NCBI GenBank assembly: GCA_001464375.1
Contig: LNEW01000163.1
Span: 25,142 to 89,141, forward strand
Origin: Rhodospirillales bacterium Ga0074136
GTDB lineage: Bacteria; Pseudomonadota; Alphaproteobacteria; Acetobacterales; Acetobacteraceae
Direction of reading: 5' to 3'
Length of the DNA: 64,000 bases
The notes under the pieces were generated by a model. The model saw only the letters and a list, made by a program, of their open reading frames with translations. It had not been told where the DNA came from and made no database searches. Shown here one piece after another: positions 7,814 through 16,672 of the stretch. Both the position numbers and the translations under genes were made by a program. How positions within the stretch are numbered: the stretch's first letter is position 1; every line of letters starts with the position of its first letter.

Positions 7814-8758
7814 TCAAGCGTCCAGCCGGATGCCGAGCTCGCGGATCAGCGGCCGCCACCGCGCGTTCTCCGACGCCACGAAGGTCTCGAATTCGGCCGC
7901 TGACCAGCCGGTCGTCTGGATGCCCAGCGCCCGCATGCGCGATTGCACCTCCTCCGACGCCACAGCCCGCACCAGTTCGGCGTTCAGCCTAGCCACCACC
8001 GGCGCCGGCACGCCGCGCGGCACGCTGATGCCCTGCCAGCCGACCGCCACCGCATCGTGGCCCATCTCGCGCAGGGTGGGCACGCCAGCCGCCTCGGCGG
8101 TGCGCGCCTCGCTCACCCGTCCGTCGCGGATGAAGGGCAGGCCCGTCGCGGTGTCGATCATCACCAGGTCCACGCTGCCACCGAGCAGGTCCTGCATGGC
8201 GGCCTGGCCGCCGCGATAGGGCACGTGCTCGGCCGCCAGGCCGGACCGCCGCTTGACCAGTTCCATCGCCAAATGGTGCGGGGAGGCGACGGCCGGCGTG
8301 CCGTAGGTCGGTGCGCGCCGTCGCGATGCCGCGACCAGCGCGGCGAAGTCGCCGAATGGCGCATCGGCACGGCACACGATGTACAGCGGGAAGCGTCCGA
8401 TGAATCCCACGCCCGTGAAGTCGCGGTCCGGATCATACGGCAGGCGCGCATACAGCGCCGGGTTGTAGACCAGGATGCCGTTGTCGACGTGCATCCAGGC
8501 GTGGCCGTCGGCGGGCGCGCGCGCGGCGATCTCGCTGGCCAGCACGGCGCCACCGCCCGGGCGGTTCTCGACCACCACCGGCTGGCCCAGCCGCGGCGCC
8601 ATCTGCGCCGCCAGCAGGCGGGCAAAGACATCCGACGGACCGCCGGCGGGATACCCGACGATCAGGCGGATCTGGCGGTCGGGCCAAGCCGTTTGGGCGC
8701 GCGCCAGGGCGGGCGTGACGGCCAGCCCCATTCCAACCAACCCGCGTCGTCCGATCAT
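7814..8758 (-). CDS. Bug/TctC-family periplasmic substrate-binding protein
   Basis: A 314-residue extracytoplasmic receptor of the tripartite tricarboxylate family. It has an N-terminal leader with a basic start (IGRRGLVG), a hydrophobic core, and a likely cleavage after ARA or AQT near residue 22. Family marks are WPDRQIRLIVGYPAGGPSD, VVVENRPGGG and EHVPYRGGQAAMQDLL. It is the second of three Bug proteins in the window and shares only the family framework with the others, so they are not recent copies. No membrane subunits are close. It is the gene immediately upstream of the two repeat-protein genes, on the same strand. Confidence 0.9.
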   Translation of the reverse strand: MIGRRGLVGMGLAVTPALARAQTAWPDRQIRLIVGYPAGGPSDVFARLLAAQMAPRLGQPVVVENRPGGGAVLASEIAARAPADGHAWMHVDNGILVYNPALYARLPYDPDRDFTGVGFIGRFPLYIVCRADAPFGDFAALVAASRRRAPTYGTPAVASPHHLAMELVKRRSGLAAEHVPYRGGQAAMQDLLGGSVDLVMIDTATGLPFIRDGRVSEARTAEAAGVPTLREMGHDAVAVGWQGISVPRGVPAPVVARLNAELVRAVASEEVQSRMRALGIQTTGWSAAEFETFVASENARWRPLIRELGIRLDA

Positions 8759-8937
8759 GGGGCAGCCATCCTTCGCATCGGGGTCAATCTAGACGGTGCG
8801 ATGCGTCCGCCAAAGGGGCCAGCGGCGTGTCAGCTCCGCATGAGCTTGGGTCCCTACCCGCTCCTCTCACCCGGCCAGCCAGCCTCGGTATCCTGGTTGG
8901 GTGTCGGGGTGGGGGGCGGGAAAGTGCCGGGCTTCGG

Positions 8938-8957
8938 AATGCGCCTCATGGCGCATT
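8938..8957 (-). terminator. Hairpin after the dehydratase gene, probable terminator
   Basis: A perfect 8-bp stem (AATGCGCC / GGCGCATT) with the four-base loop TCAT lies 13 bp past the dehydratase stop on the minus strand. No run of T follows, so Rho-independent function is uncertain. The remaining gap of about 210 bp to the next gene shows no other recognisable site. Confidence 0.5.
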
Positions 8958-8970
8958 GCCAGCGGGTCTC

Positions 8971-9900
8971 TCATGCCACCACCGATCCCGGGTCGCAGTT
9001 GGCGCCGCAGACCACCACGCCGACCCGCGCGCCCCTGGGCGGCGCGAAGACGCCCGACAGCACGGCGGCCAGGGCGGTCGCGCCGCCCGGCTCGGCCACC
9101 ACCCGCAGCCTGTCCCACAGCCAGCGCTGCGCGTTGCGGATCGCGTCGTCCTTCAACACCACGCACTGGCCGCCTTGCTCCCTCATGATCCGGAAGGCGA
9201 GCGCGCCCGCGCGGCGCGCGCCCAGGCTGTCGGCCGCCACGCCGCCGGAGGGCGCATCCATCGGCTGGCCGGCCATGGCGGCCACCAGCAGCGTGGGGCA
9301 TTCGTCGGGCTCGACGATCACCACCCTGGCGCGGTCGCGATACCACGACGCGATGCCGCCATAGAGCCCGCCACCCCCCGCCGCCACCAGCACATGCGTC
9401 AGGTCCGGGGCATCCGCCTCGAACTCCAGGCCAACGGTGCCCTGGCCGGCCAGGACGTCCGGCTGGTCGTAGGCATGGACCACCAGGGCGCCCGTCGCGG
9501 CGGCGCGGGCTTCGGAGGCCTGGCGCGCCTCGTCATAGGCGGCGCCACCAACGGTCAGGGTGGCGCCGGTCGCGGCGATGCGCGCGCGCTTCGCCGCGGG
9601 GGTGATCTCCGGGACGAAGATCTCGGCCGTGATGCCCAGCACCTGTGCCGCATGGGCCACCGCCAGCCCGTGATTGCCGCCCGAGGCCGCGACCACCCCC
9701 GCCGGCGGCACCCGCGCCGAGAGGATGCGGTTGAAGGCGCCGCGCGGCTTGAACGACCCGGTCACCTGCAGTTGCTCGAGCTTCAGGGCCAATGGGTGCT
9801 CGAGGCCCGTCTCGGCGGGCGGCAGCCGGATGACCGGCGTGCGCCGGACATGCGGGGCGATGCGGTCGGCGGCGGCGCGGATGTCGTCCTGGGTCGGCAT
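8971..9900 (-). CDS. PLP-dependent threonine/serine dehydratase family enzyme
   Basis: A 309-residue fold-type II PLP enzyme, probably a catabolic threonine/serine dehydratase or a serine racemase-like protein. It carries GSFKPRGA with the Schiff-base lysine at about residue 52, the substrate-binding loop SGGNHG near 74-79, and the glycine-rich phosphate loop AAGGGGL near 173-179. There is no C-terminal ACT domain, so it is not the feedback-regulated biosynthetic IlvA type. It is divergent from hprK across about 130 bp. Precise substrate (Thr, Ser or a hydroxy-aspartate analogue) is not decidable from motifs. Confidence 0.85.
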   Translation of the reverse strand: MPTQDDIRAAADRIAPHVRRTPVIRLPPAETGLEHPLALKLEQLQVTGSFKPRGAFNRILSARVPPAGVVAASGGNHGLAVAHAAQVLGITAEIFVPEITPAAKRARIAATGATLTVGGAAYDEARQASEARAAATGALVVHAYDQPDVLAGQGTVGLEFEADAPDLTHVLVAAGGGGLYGGIASWYRDRARVVIVEPDECPTLLVAAMAGQPMDAPSGGVAADSLGARRAGALAFRIMREQGGQCVVLKDDAIRNAQRWLWDRLRVVAEPGGATALAAVLSGVFAPPRGARVGVVVCGANCDPGSVVA

Positions 9901-10032
9901 GGGGCGAAGGGTGGCAGCGGCCCCCCTCTGCGTCCATCGGGCGCGTCCATCAGGCGGCGCTTTTCAGCTGGTCCTTTTCGGGGTGCCCCATTTCTGCCAT
10001 GGTCCGCCGCCTGACGGGATGACCCAGCTGGG

Positions 10033-10464
10033 ATGCGTGTCCACGGAAGCTGCGTTGCGCGCGAGGGATCGGCGGTGCTGGTGCTGGGTCCTCCCGGCTG
10101 CGGCAAGTCCGACCTTGCGCTGCGCCTGATCGGCCGGGGCTTCATGCTGGTGGCCGACGACCAGGTATTGCTGGATGGCCGCGCGGTCGGTGCGCCGGAA
10201 GCCCTGCGCGGCCTGCTGGAGGTTCGCGGCCTGGGCATCTTCGAAGGCCTGCCGGTCGCCGAGGGTGCAGTGCTGGCTCTGGTGGTCGACCTGGTGCGGC
10301 CCGATGGCGTGGCGCGCATGCCGCTGCCGGCAGCCTGGGCGCCGGCCGGCGTGCCGCGCATCGCCCTGCATGGCTTCGAGGCCTCGGCCTGCGACAAGCT
10401 CGCCTGGGCGCTGGATGCCGCGATGGGGCAGCGCGCCCAGCGCGCCGGGGCCTTCGCGGCCTGA
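10033..10464 (+). CDS. hprK: HPr kinase/phosphorylase, short alphaproteobacterial form
   Basis: A 143-residue protein equal to the C-terminal catalytic half of HprK. It phosphorylates or dephosphorylates the regulatory serine of HPr. The Walker A loop GPPGCGKSD lies at about 19-27, and LVADDQV corresponds to the acidic metal-binding strand. It lacks the N-terminal domain of Firmicute HprK, as is normal in Alphaproteobacteria. An in-frame stop at 10012 limits the upstream extension, so the ATG at 10033 is used. The stop overlaps the rapZ start (TGATG). Its presence implies Ser phosphorylation of the HPr encoded three genes downstream. Confidence 0.88.
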   Translation: MRVHGSCVAREGSAVLVLGPPGCGKSDLALRLIGRGFMLVADDQVLLDGRAVGAPEALRGLLEVRGLGIFEGLPVAEGAVLALVVDLVRPDGVARMPLPAAWAPAGVPRIALHGFEASACDKLAWALDAAMGQRAQRAGAFAA

Positions 10465-11417
10465 TGGACACGGCCCCGCCCGCGCGCCGCCAGGTCGTAC
10501 TGGTCACCGGGCTGTCGGGGGCCGGCAAGGCCTCGATCCTGCGGGTGCTGGAGGATCTCGGCTACGAGACCGTGGACAACCCCCCGCTGTCGGTGCTCGA
10601 GGCCCTGGTCGGCGACGGCACCCAGCCGCTGGCCGCCGGGGTGGACAGCCGCACGCGGGATTTCGACGCGCAGGCAGCGCTGCGGCTGCTCGACCGGCTG
10701 CGCCTGCGGACCGACATCACCGCCTCGCTGGTCTTCGCCACCGCCGAGGCTGACGTGCTGCTGCGCCGCTTCACCGAGACGCGGCGGCGGCACCCGATGG
10801 CACCGGGCGGCCCGCTCGGCTCCACGGTGGCCGACGGAATCGCCCGGGAATCTGCCCTGTTGGCGCCGCTGCGCGAGACCGCCGAACTGCTGGTCGACAC
10901 CTCCGACCTGCCGCTGCCGGACCTGCGCCGCATGATCGAACGCCGCTTCGGGGTCGAGGGCGCGCCCGGGATGGGCGTGTCGGTGCTGTCCTTCGCCTTT
11001 CCCAAGGGCTTGCCGCGCGAGGCGGACCTGGTGTTCGACCTGCGCTTCCTGCGCAACCCGCATTATGTCGATGCGCTGCGGCCGCTGACCGGGCGGGACC
11101 CGGCGGTGGCGGCCTTCATCGAGGCCGACCCCGACTTCGCGCCCTTCTGGCGCTGCATGACCGAAATGCTCAGGCCGCTCTTGCCGCGCTACGCGCAGGA
11201 GGGGAAGAAGTACCTGACCATCGCGCTCGGCTGCACCGGCGGGAAGCACCGCTCGGTCCTGGTGGCGGAGCACCTGGCACACCACTTGATCTCACAGGAC
11301 TGGCGGGTGGAACTGTTCCACCGCGAGTTGTCGGCCGGAGCGGCGCCGGACCCCCAGGCAGGGGGGCGCGCCGCCGGCCGCGAAGCGGGGCGGGAGGCCC
11401 TGACACAGGTATCATGA
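10464..11417 (+). CDS. rapZ: RapZ/YvcJ-family nucleotide-binding RNase adapter
   Basis: A 317-residue P-loop protein. Walker A is GLSGAGKAS near residues 15-23, followed by LEDLGYETVDNPP, a strong family signature. The C-terminal half has DLRFLRNPHY and the conserved IALGCTGGKHRSV segment typical of the RapZ C-terminal domain. In enterobacteria RapZ guides RNase E to glmZ; in Alphaproteobacteria its targets are less defined. It sits between hprK and the EIIA gene with short overlaps on both sides, the standard alphaproteobacterial order. The last residues are Arg/Ala/Gly-rich and probably disordered. Confidence 0.93.
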   Translation: MDTAPPARRQVVLVTGLSGAGKASILRVLEDLGYETVDNPPLSVLEALVGDGTQPLAAGVDSRTRDFDAQAALRLLDRLRLRTDITASLVFATAEADVLLRRFTETRRRHPMAPGGPLGSTVADGIARESALLAPLRETAELLVDTSDLPLPDLRRMIERRFGVEGAPGMGVSVLSFAFPKGLPREADLVFDLRFLRNPHYVDALRPLTGRDPAVAAFIEADPDFAPFWRCMTEMLRPLLPRYAQEGKKYLTIALGCTGGKHRSVLVAEHLAHHLISQDWRVELFHRELSAGAAPDPQAGGRAAGREAGREALTQVS

Positions 11418-11848
11418 TCGGCATGGTTCTGGTCACCCACGGCCGTTTGGCCGAGGAGTTGCGGCACGCCATGGAGCACGTGGTCGGCCCGCAGCAGGGT
11501 GTCGAAACGGTCTGCATCGGGCCCGATGACGACATGGAGCATACGCGCGCCGATATCCGGCGCTCGATCGACGCGGTCGACCAGGGCGACGGGGTCGTGG
11601 TGCTGACCGACATGTTCGGCGGGACGCCATCCAACCTGGCCATGCAGATGACCGGCCAGGGCCGGCCCGTCGAGGTACTGGCCGGGGTGAACCTGCCGCT
11701 GCTGGTCAAGCTCGCAAAGCTGCGCGGCACCGAGCCCCTGGCCGAAGCGGTGGACCACGCCATGGCCGCCGGGCGCAAATACATCGCCAGCGGCAAGGAC
11801 GTGGCGGCAGGCACGCCGCCGCGTCCCAACGGAGGAAGCGGCCAATGA
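11414..11848 (+). CDS. PTS EIIA component, mannose family
   Basis: A 144-residue EIIA domain of the mannose/fructose (EIIA-Man, ManX/PtsL-like) class. The N-terminal strand MIGMVLVTHG carries the phosphorylated histidine at position 9, and VVVLTDMFGGTPSN near 61-74 is the second family signature. It stands alone, with no fused EIIB and no EIIC/EIID genes, so it most likely serves as a regulatory phosphate acceptor. It overlaps rapZ by four bases (ATGA) and the HPr gene by four bases. In many alphaproteobacteria the equivalent protein (often called PtsM or ManX) works with HPr to control metabolism or the ChvI/ExoS system. Confidence 0.9.
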   Translation: MIGMVLVTHGRLAEELRHAMEHVVGPQQGVETVCIGPDDDMEHTRADIRRSIDAVDQGDGVVVLTDMFGGTPSNLAMQMTGQGRPVEVLAGVNLPLLVKLAKLRGTEPLAEAVDHAMAAGRKYIASGKDVAAGTPPRPNGGSGQ

Positions 11849-12201
11849 GCGACCGGGCTGACGAGACCGCCGCCAGGACCGATGCCGGGCTCACGGCCGA
11901 TGGCTGCGGCTGCGACCCCGGCCCCTCGGGCCTGGTGCTGCGGCGGTCGGTGGTGATCCCGAACAGCCGCGGCCTGCATGCCCGCGCCGCCGCCAAGCTG
12001 GTGACCATGGCCGAACGCTATTCCGCCTGCGTCAACGTGCTGCGCAACGGCGAGAGCGTGCCGGCGTGCTCCATCATGGGCCTCATGATGCTGGGCGCCG
12101 GCCAGGGCGCCGAGATCATGATCGAGGCCGAGGGCTGGGACGCCAAGGAAGCGCTCGAGGCGGTCGCCGGCTTGGTCGAGGCCGGTTTCCATGAAGACTG
12201 A
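11845..12201 (+). CDS. HPr phosphocarrier with N-terminal extension
   Basis: A 118-residue HPr. The phosphocarrier domain begins near residue 31. His45 in RGLHARAA is the site phosphorylated by enzyme I. Ser76 in PACSIMGLMML is the site of HprK. The family is normally about 85-90 residues; here an extra acidic/glycine stretch of about 28 residues with a Cys-Gly-Cys pair precedes the domain. The first codon overlaps the EIIA gene, supporting the long form, although an internal start cannot be excluded. It ends 10 bases inside ptsI. It is the hub between EI, EIIA and HprK. Confidence 0.93.
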   Translation: MSDRADETAARTDAGLTADGCGCDPGPSGLVLRRSVVIPNSRGLHARAAAKLVTMAERYSACVNVLRNGESVPACSIMGLMMLGAGQGAEIMIEAEGWDAKEALEAVAGLVEAGFHED

Positions 12202-14017
12202 TCCGTCGAAGGGCAAGTCGAAGGGAAAGGGCCGCGAGGTCGCGATTCCCGGCATCGCGGTCTCGCCCGGGGTCGCGATCGGGCTGGTCTTCGACACCTC
12301 CGACCCGCCGGCCGAGGCACCGCGGCGCAAGATCGCGCCCGATGCGATCGAGGTGGAGCGGCAGAAGCTCGCCGCCGCGACGGCGTTTTCGCGCAAGCAG
12401 ATCAGCAAGCTCAAGACCCGCATCGGCGTGCTGCCCGAGGAAGCGCAGGAGGAAATCGCCCCGCTGCTGGACGCGCACCTGATGATGCTGGGCAATTCCC
12501 GGCTGATCCGCGGCGCGCGCAAGCGGATCGAGTCCGAGCTGCTGGGTGCCGAGACCGCGGTGGGCGACGAGGCCGAGGGGATCATCGCCGCCATCCAGGC
12601 GATCAAGGACGACGACAAGGCCGGCCTGGCGCGCCGCGCGACCGAGGTGCGCGACATCGCCCGGCGCCTGGTGCGCAACCTGACCGCGACCCCGTTCCGC
12701 AGCCTCAAGGACCTGCCGGAAGGCTGCATCCTGGTGGCGGAGGAACTCACGCCGGCCGACGCGGCGCTGCTCGACCCCGCGCGCATCGCGGGTGTGGCGA
12801 CCGAGGAAGGCGGTGCCGACGGCCATACCGCCATCATGCTGCGCGCGCTGGGCATCCCCGCGGTGCTCGGCGCCCATGGGCTGACCGAGGCCGCCGAGCG
12901 CGGTGATCCCGCGGTGCTGGATGGGGCGGCGGGCCGCGTCACGCTGCATCCTTCCGCCGCCACGCTGGCCGGGGCCAAGGACCGCCTGGCGGCCTTCGCG
13001 CGCGAACGGACCAAGCTGGGCAAGCTGCGCCGCCTGCCGGCCGAGACCACCGATGGCGAACAGGTGGAGCTGCAGGCGAACCTGGAGATCCCGCAGGAGC
13101 TGCCGCTGATCGCGCAGGCCGGCGCGCAGGGCATCGGCCTGCTGCGCACCGAATTCCTGTTCATGAACCGCGAGGACCTGCCCGACGAGGACGCCCAGGT
13201 CGAGGCGTATACCCAGGTGGTCGAGGCGATGGAGGGCCTGCCGGTCACCATCCGCGTGCTCGACTGGGGCGGCGAGAAGGACATGGAGGCGCTGGCCGAG
13301 GGCGTGGTGCCGGTGCATGCGGGTGGCAATCCCGCACTCGGCCTGCGCGGGCTGCGCATGCTGCTGAAGCGCCCGGAATTGCTGGAGGTGCAATTCGCCG
13401 CCGTGCTGCGCGTGGCCGCTGCCGGCGCCGACGGCAATGTGCGCCTGCTGCTGCCCATGGTGACGATCCCGGAGGAAGTGCGCCAGGCGCGCGAGATCTA
13501 CGAACGCGTGGCGCGCCGCCTGCGCCGGCGCGGCGAACGCCTGCCGGAGAAGCTGCCGCCGCTCGGTGTGATGATCGAGACGCCGGGTGCGGCGCTGGCC
13601 GCCGATGCCATCGCGCTGGAGGCGGATTTCTTCGCCATCGGCACCAACGACCTGGCGATGTACACGCTGGCGGTGGACCGTGCCGAGGCGGAGGTGTCGC
13701 ATCTTTACGACCCGCTGCACCCCGCGGTGCTGCGGTTGGTGCAGTTCGCGACGGAAGCGGCGCTGCGCCTGCGCATGCCGGTGTCGATCTGTGGCGAGAT
13801 GGCGGGCAACCCGCTGCTGACGCCGCTGCTGCTGGGGCTGGGCGTGCGGACGTTCTCGATGAACGCGAGCGCCATTCCGCGGGTGAAGCAGGCGGTGCGC
13901 GGGCTGGATATCGGCGACTGCGCGCGTTTCGCGCGCCGCGTGATGGAGCAATCCGACCCCGCGCGCATCCGCGAGCTGGTGGCCGCCTTCGCCGACGGGG
14001 TGACCGAGCGGGCGTGA
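12191..14017 (+). CDS. ptsI: Phosphoenolpyruvate-protein phosphotransferase (enzyme I)
   Basis: A 608-residue enzyme I that passes phosphate from PEP to HPr. It has a Lys/Gly-rich 15-residue N-terminal tail, then IPGIAVSPGVAIG. The HPr-binding helical domain and the phosphohistidine loop GGADGHTAIM (His212) follow. The C-terminal PEP-binding TIM barrel shows GIGLLRTEFLFM, the IGTNDLAMY segment and SICGEMAG. It has no GAF domain, so it is not the nitrogen-PTS type EI-Ntr (PtsP). It closes the overlapping operon hprK-rapZ-EIIA-HPr-ptsI. No permease components are in the window, so the relay is probably regulatory. Confidence 0.95.
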   Translation: MKTDPSKGKSKGKGREVAIPGIAVSPGVAIGLVFDTSDPPAEAPRRKIAPDAIEVERQKLAAATAFSRKQISKLKTRIGVLPEEAQEEIAPLLDAHLMMLGNSRLIRGARKRIESELLGAETAVGDEAEGIIAAIQAIKDDDKAGLARRATEVRDIARRLVRNLTATPFRSLKDLPEGCILVAEELTPADAALLDPARIAGVATEEGGADGHTAIMLRALGIPAVLGAHGLTEAAERGDPAVLDGAAGRVTLHPSAATLAGAKDRLAAFARERTKLGKLRRLPAETTDGEQVELQANLEIPQELPLIAQAGAQGIGLLRTEFLFMNREDLPDEDAQVEAYTQVVEAMEGLPVTIRVLDWGGEKDMEALAEGVVPVHAGGNPALGLRGLRMLLKRPELLEVQFAAVLRVAAAGADGNVRLLLPMVTIPEEVRQAREIYERVARRLRRRGERLPEKLPPLGVMIETPGAALAADAIALEADFFAIGTNDLAMYTLAVDRAEAEVSHLYDPLHPAVLRLVQFATEAALRLRMPVSICGEMAGNPLLTPLLLGLGVRTFSMNASAIPRVKQAVRGLDIGDCARFARRVMEQSDPARIRELVAAFADGVTERA

Positions 14018-14035
14018 TCCGCGCGATGTGACAGG

Positions 14036-14138
14036 GCGCGCGTATCCGCGCGACAGGACCGGGCGCGCGTAATTCGCGCGACAGGACCGGGCGCGCGTAA
14101 TTCGCGCGACAGGACCGGGCGCGCGTAATTCGCGCGAC
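14036..14138. repeat. Tandem 27-28 bp repeat downstream of ptsI
   Basis: About four copies stand head to tail: a 27-bp variant at 14036-14062, then exact 28-bp units beginning at 14063 and 14091, and a partial unit at 14119-14138. A degenerate piece precedes them. Each unit contains CGCGCG-TAATT-CGCGCG (TATC-type variant in the first), a small self-complementary hairpin, followed by ACAGGACCGG. Units touch without spacers, so this is not a CRISPR. It starts about 19 bp after the ptsI stop and could act as a terminator or RNA-stabilising array, or be plain slippage-prone satellite. Confidence 0.9.
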
Positions 14139-14206
14139 GCACCCGCCGGCGGGGAAGCATTGGCAGGGCGGCTGCGTTGGATAGGCACGCAGCGGAGATG
14201 ATCGCC

Positions 14207-14503
14207 ATGACAGCCTTTCGTCGCCTGACGCTTTTGGCCGGCCTGGCTGCCGTGCTGGCGCCGGCCCCGGTGGTGGCCGAGAGCCAGTCCTCGGATTCCT
14301 CGTCGAACTGTTCGAATGGTCGGTGCACGCGGGTCGACCGCCTGGTGATCGAGGATCGCCATGGCCGGCGCGGCTGGGTGCGCACGGAGAGCTGGCGCGA
14401 GCGCGACGGGCGCGTCCCGCGCGGCTACGGGCAGGGCGCCCCCGGGCAATTGCCGGAGTGGCGCCAGCCGCGCCGCAGCCGGGATGATGACGACGACGAC
14501 TGA
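14207..14503 (+). CDS. Small exported protein with acidic tail, unknown function
   Basis: A 98-residue protein starting at ATG 14207, with GGAG about 10 bases upstream (in-frame ATGs at 14177 and 14198 are alternatives). The N-terminus is a clear signal peptide (TAFRRLTLLAGLAAVLAPAPVVA). The mature part is Ser/Asn-rich with a close cysteine pair (NCSNGRC), then a basic segment with VDRLVIEDRHGRRGWVRTE, then RRSR and six terminal aspartates. No known domain is recognised. The cysteine pair and the mixed charge pattern suggest a periplasmic or secreted protein. It follows the tandem repeat. Confidence 0.6.
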   Translation: MTAFRRLTLLAGLAAVLAPAPVVAESQSSDSSSNCSNGRCTRVDRLVIEDRHGRRGWVRTESWRERDGRVPRGYGQGAPGQLPEWRQPRRSRDDDDDD

Positions 14504-14676
14504 TAACTATCGCACGAGGGATTTACCGTGGTGCGCATGGACGCCGGGCGGGCCGCGACCCGGACCATCGTGCGCTTGTATGGCCGCCGCCTGCCATGGC
14601 AGCGCCATCGTTGCGCCCTGCAACCGCCCACTGGCGCCGCGATCCTGGCTCCCGTCATCGAGGGAGCTCGACCGCC

Positions 14677-14868
14677 ATGCGCCAGATCCGCCGTGCCGCC
14701 GTGACGGGGCTTTTCGCGTTGTGGCTCGCGCCGCTCTCGGCGGTGGCGGAGGCGCCGAACGGCCCCTGCTGCCGCGGCGACCGGCCGCTACGCGCCGAGG
14801 CCGCCGTGGCACCTGGGCGGGATGAACAGGCCGAGGCGCGGGACGAGCAAGGCGACGCGCGGCGCTGA
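14677..14868 (+). CDS. Small exported protein, unknown function
   Basis: A 63-residue protein. The ATG at 14677 is preceded by GAGGGAG at a good distance. Its leader RQIRRAAVTGLFALWLAPLSAVAE looks like a signal peptide with cleavage after AVA near residue 24. The mature part is about 40 residues with a vicinal cysteine pair (GPCCRGDRP), then charged Ala/Glu/Arg sequence. It has no recognised family. The 173 bp between it and the preceding small gene holds a possible 55-residue rightward frame starting near 14535 that I could not support. Confidence 0.45.
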   Translation: MRQIRRAAVTGLFALWLAPLSAVAEAPNGPCCRGDRPLRAEAAVAPGRDEQAEARDEQGDARR

Positions 14869-15132
14869 GGCAGGTTCGGCGCAGCCCGCCGACCCTGCCG
14901 CCACGGGGCTGCGCATTGCCCGTTGGGATTCCGCCGGCCCATGGGGTTTGGCGCCCGGCGAAGCGGCAGCCGCCGAGGCGCGCGCGGCGGAGCGCTGCTG
15001 CGGCCGCAGGCCATTGAAAGTCTACGGACACGGATTGGGGGTCGGCATGGCCCGGCCGGGGCGGCCGATGGCTGGTGCGGGCATCGCAAGGGGGCGGCTG
15101 GCCGTCACCCCTTCGCGTCCGGCCGTTTTGGC

Positions 15133-15148
15133 ATAAAGATATCCTTAT
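15133..15148 (+). promoter_or_regulatory. AT-rich palindrome upstream of ahcY, SahR-like operator
   Basis: ATAAAGATATCCTTAT is a 16-bp near-perfect palindrome (one mismatched pair) centred on GATATC, extended by TATG on the right. It lies 82 bp before the ahcY start in otherwise GC-rich DNA. It resembles the AAAGATATCTTT-type sites recalled for SahR, the ArsR-family SAH-responsive repressor of methionine-cycle genes. The regulator itself is not in the window. Apart from this site the 362-bp gap 14869-15230 holds nothing else I could support; a SAH riboswitch was looked for and not matched. Confidence 0.55.
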
Positions 15149-15230
15149 ATGTGATCCGTGCCCCTGGCCTGCCGCGTCGCCCCGTGCTACCGCCGCGCCA
15201 CACGCAGACCGACACGAAAGACCCAAGCGC

Positions 15231-16634
<1,404 letters not shown>

Positions 16635-16640
16635 AGGCAG

Positions 16641-16672
16641 GAAGGTCGGGGGAGGGAACTCCCCCGACCTTC
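16641..16672. terminator. Perfect 14-bp hairpin between convergent genes
   Basis: GAAGGTCGGGGGAG at 16641-16654 pairs exactly with CTCCCCCGACCTTC at 16659-16672 around a GGAA loop. It lies seven bases after the ahcY stop. The right arm includes the first two bases of the complemented thiolase stop codon. Being symmetrical, it can fold in both transcripts and probably terminates both, although neither side has a T run. Confidence 0.8.

Noticed and set aside
14036..14138. Short direct repeats considered as a CRISPR array.
   Set aside because: The units touch each other without variable spacers, and no cas genes are near. It is a simple tandem repeat.
14869..15230. SAH riboswitch upstream of ahcY.
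   Set aside because: GC-rich segments near 14990-15020 superficially resemble the conserved core, but the expected consensus pairing could not be reconstructed. The palindromic operator explains regulation better.
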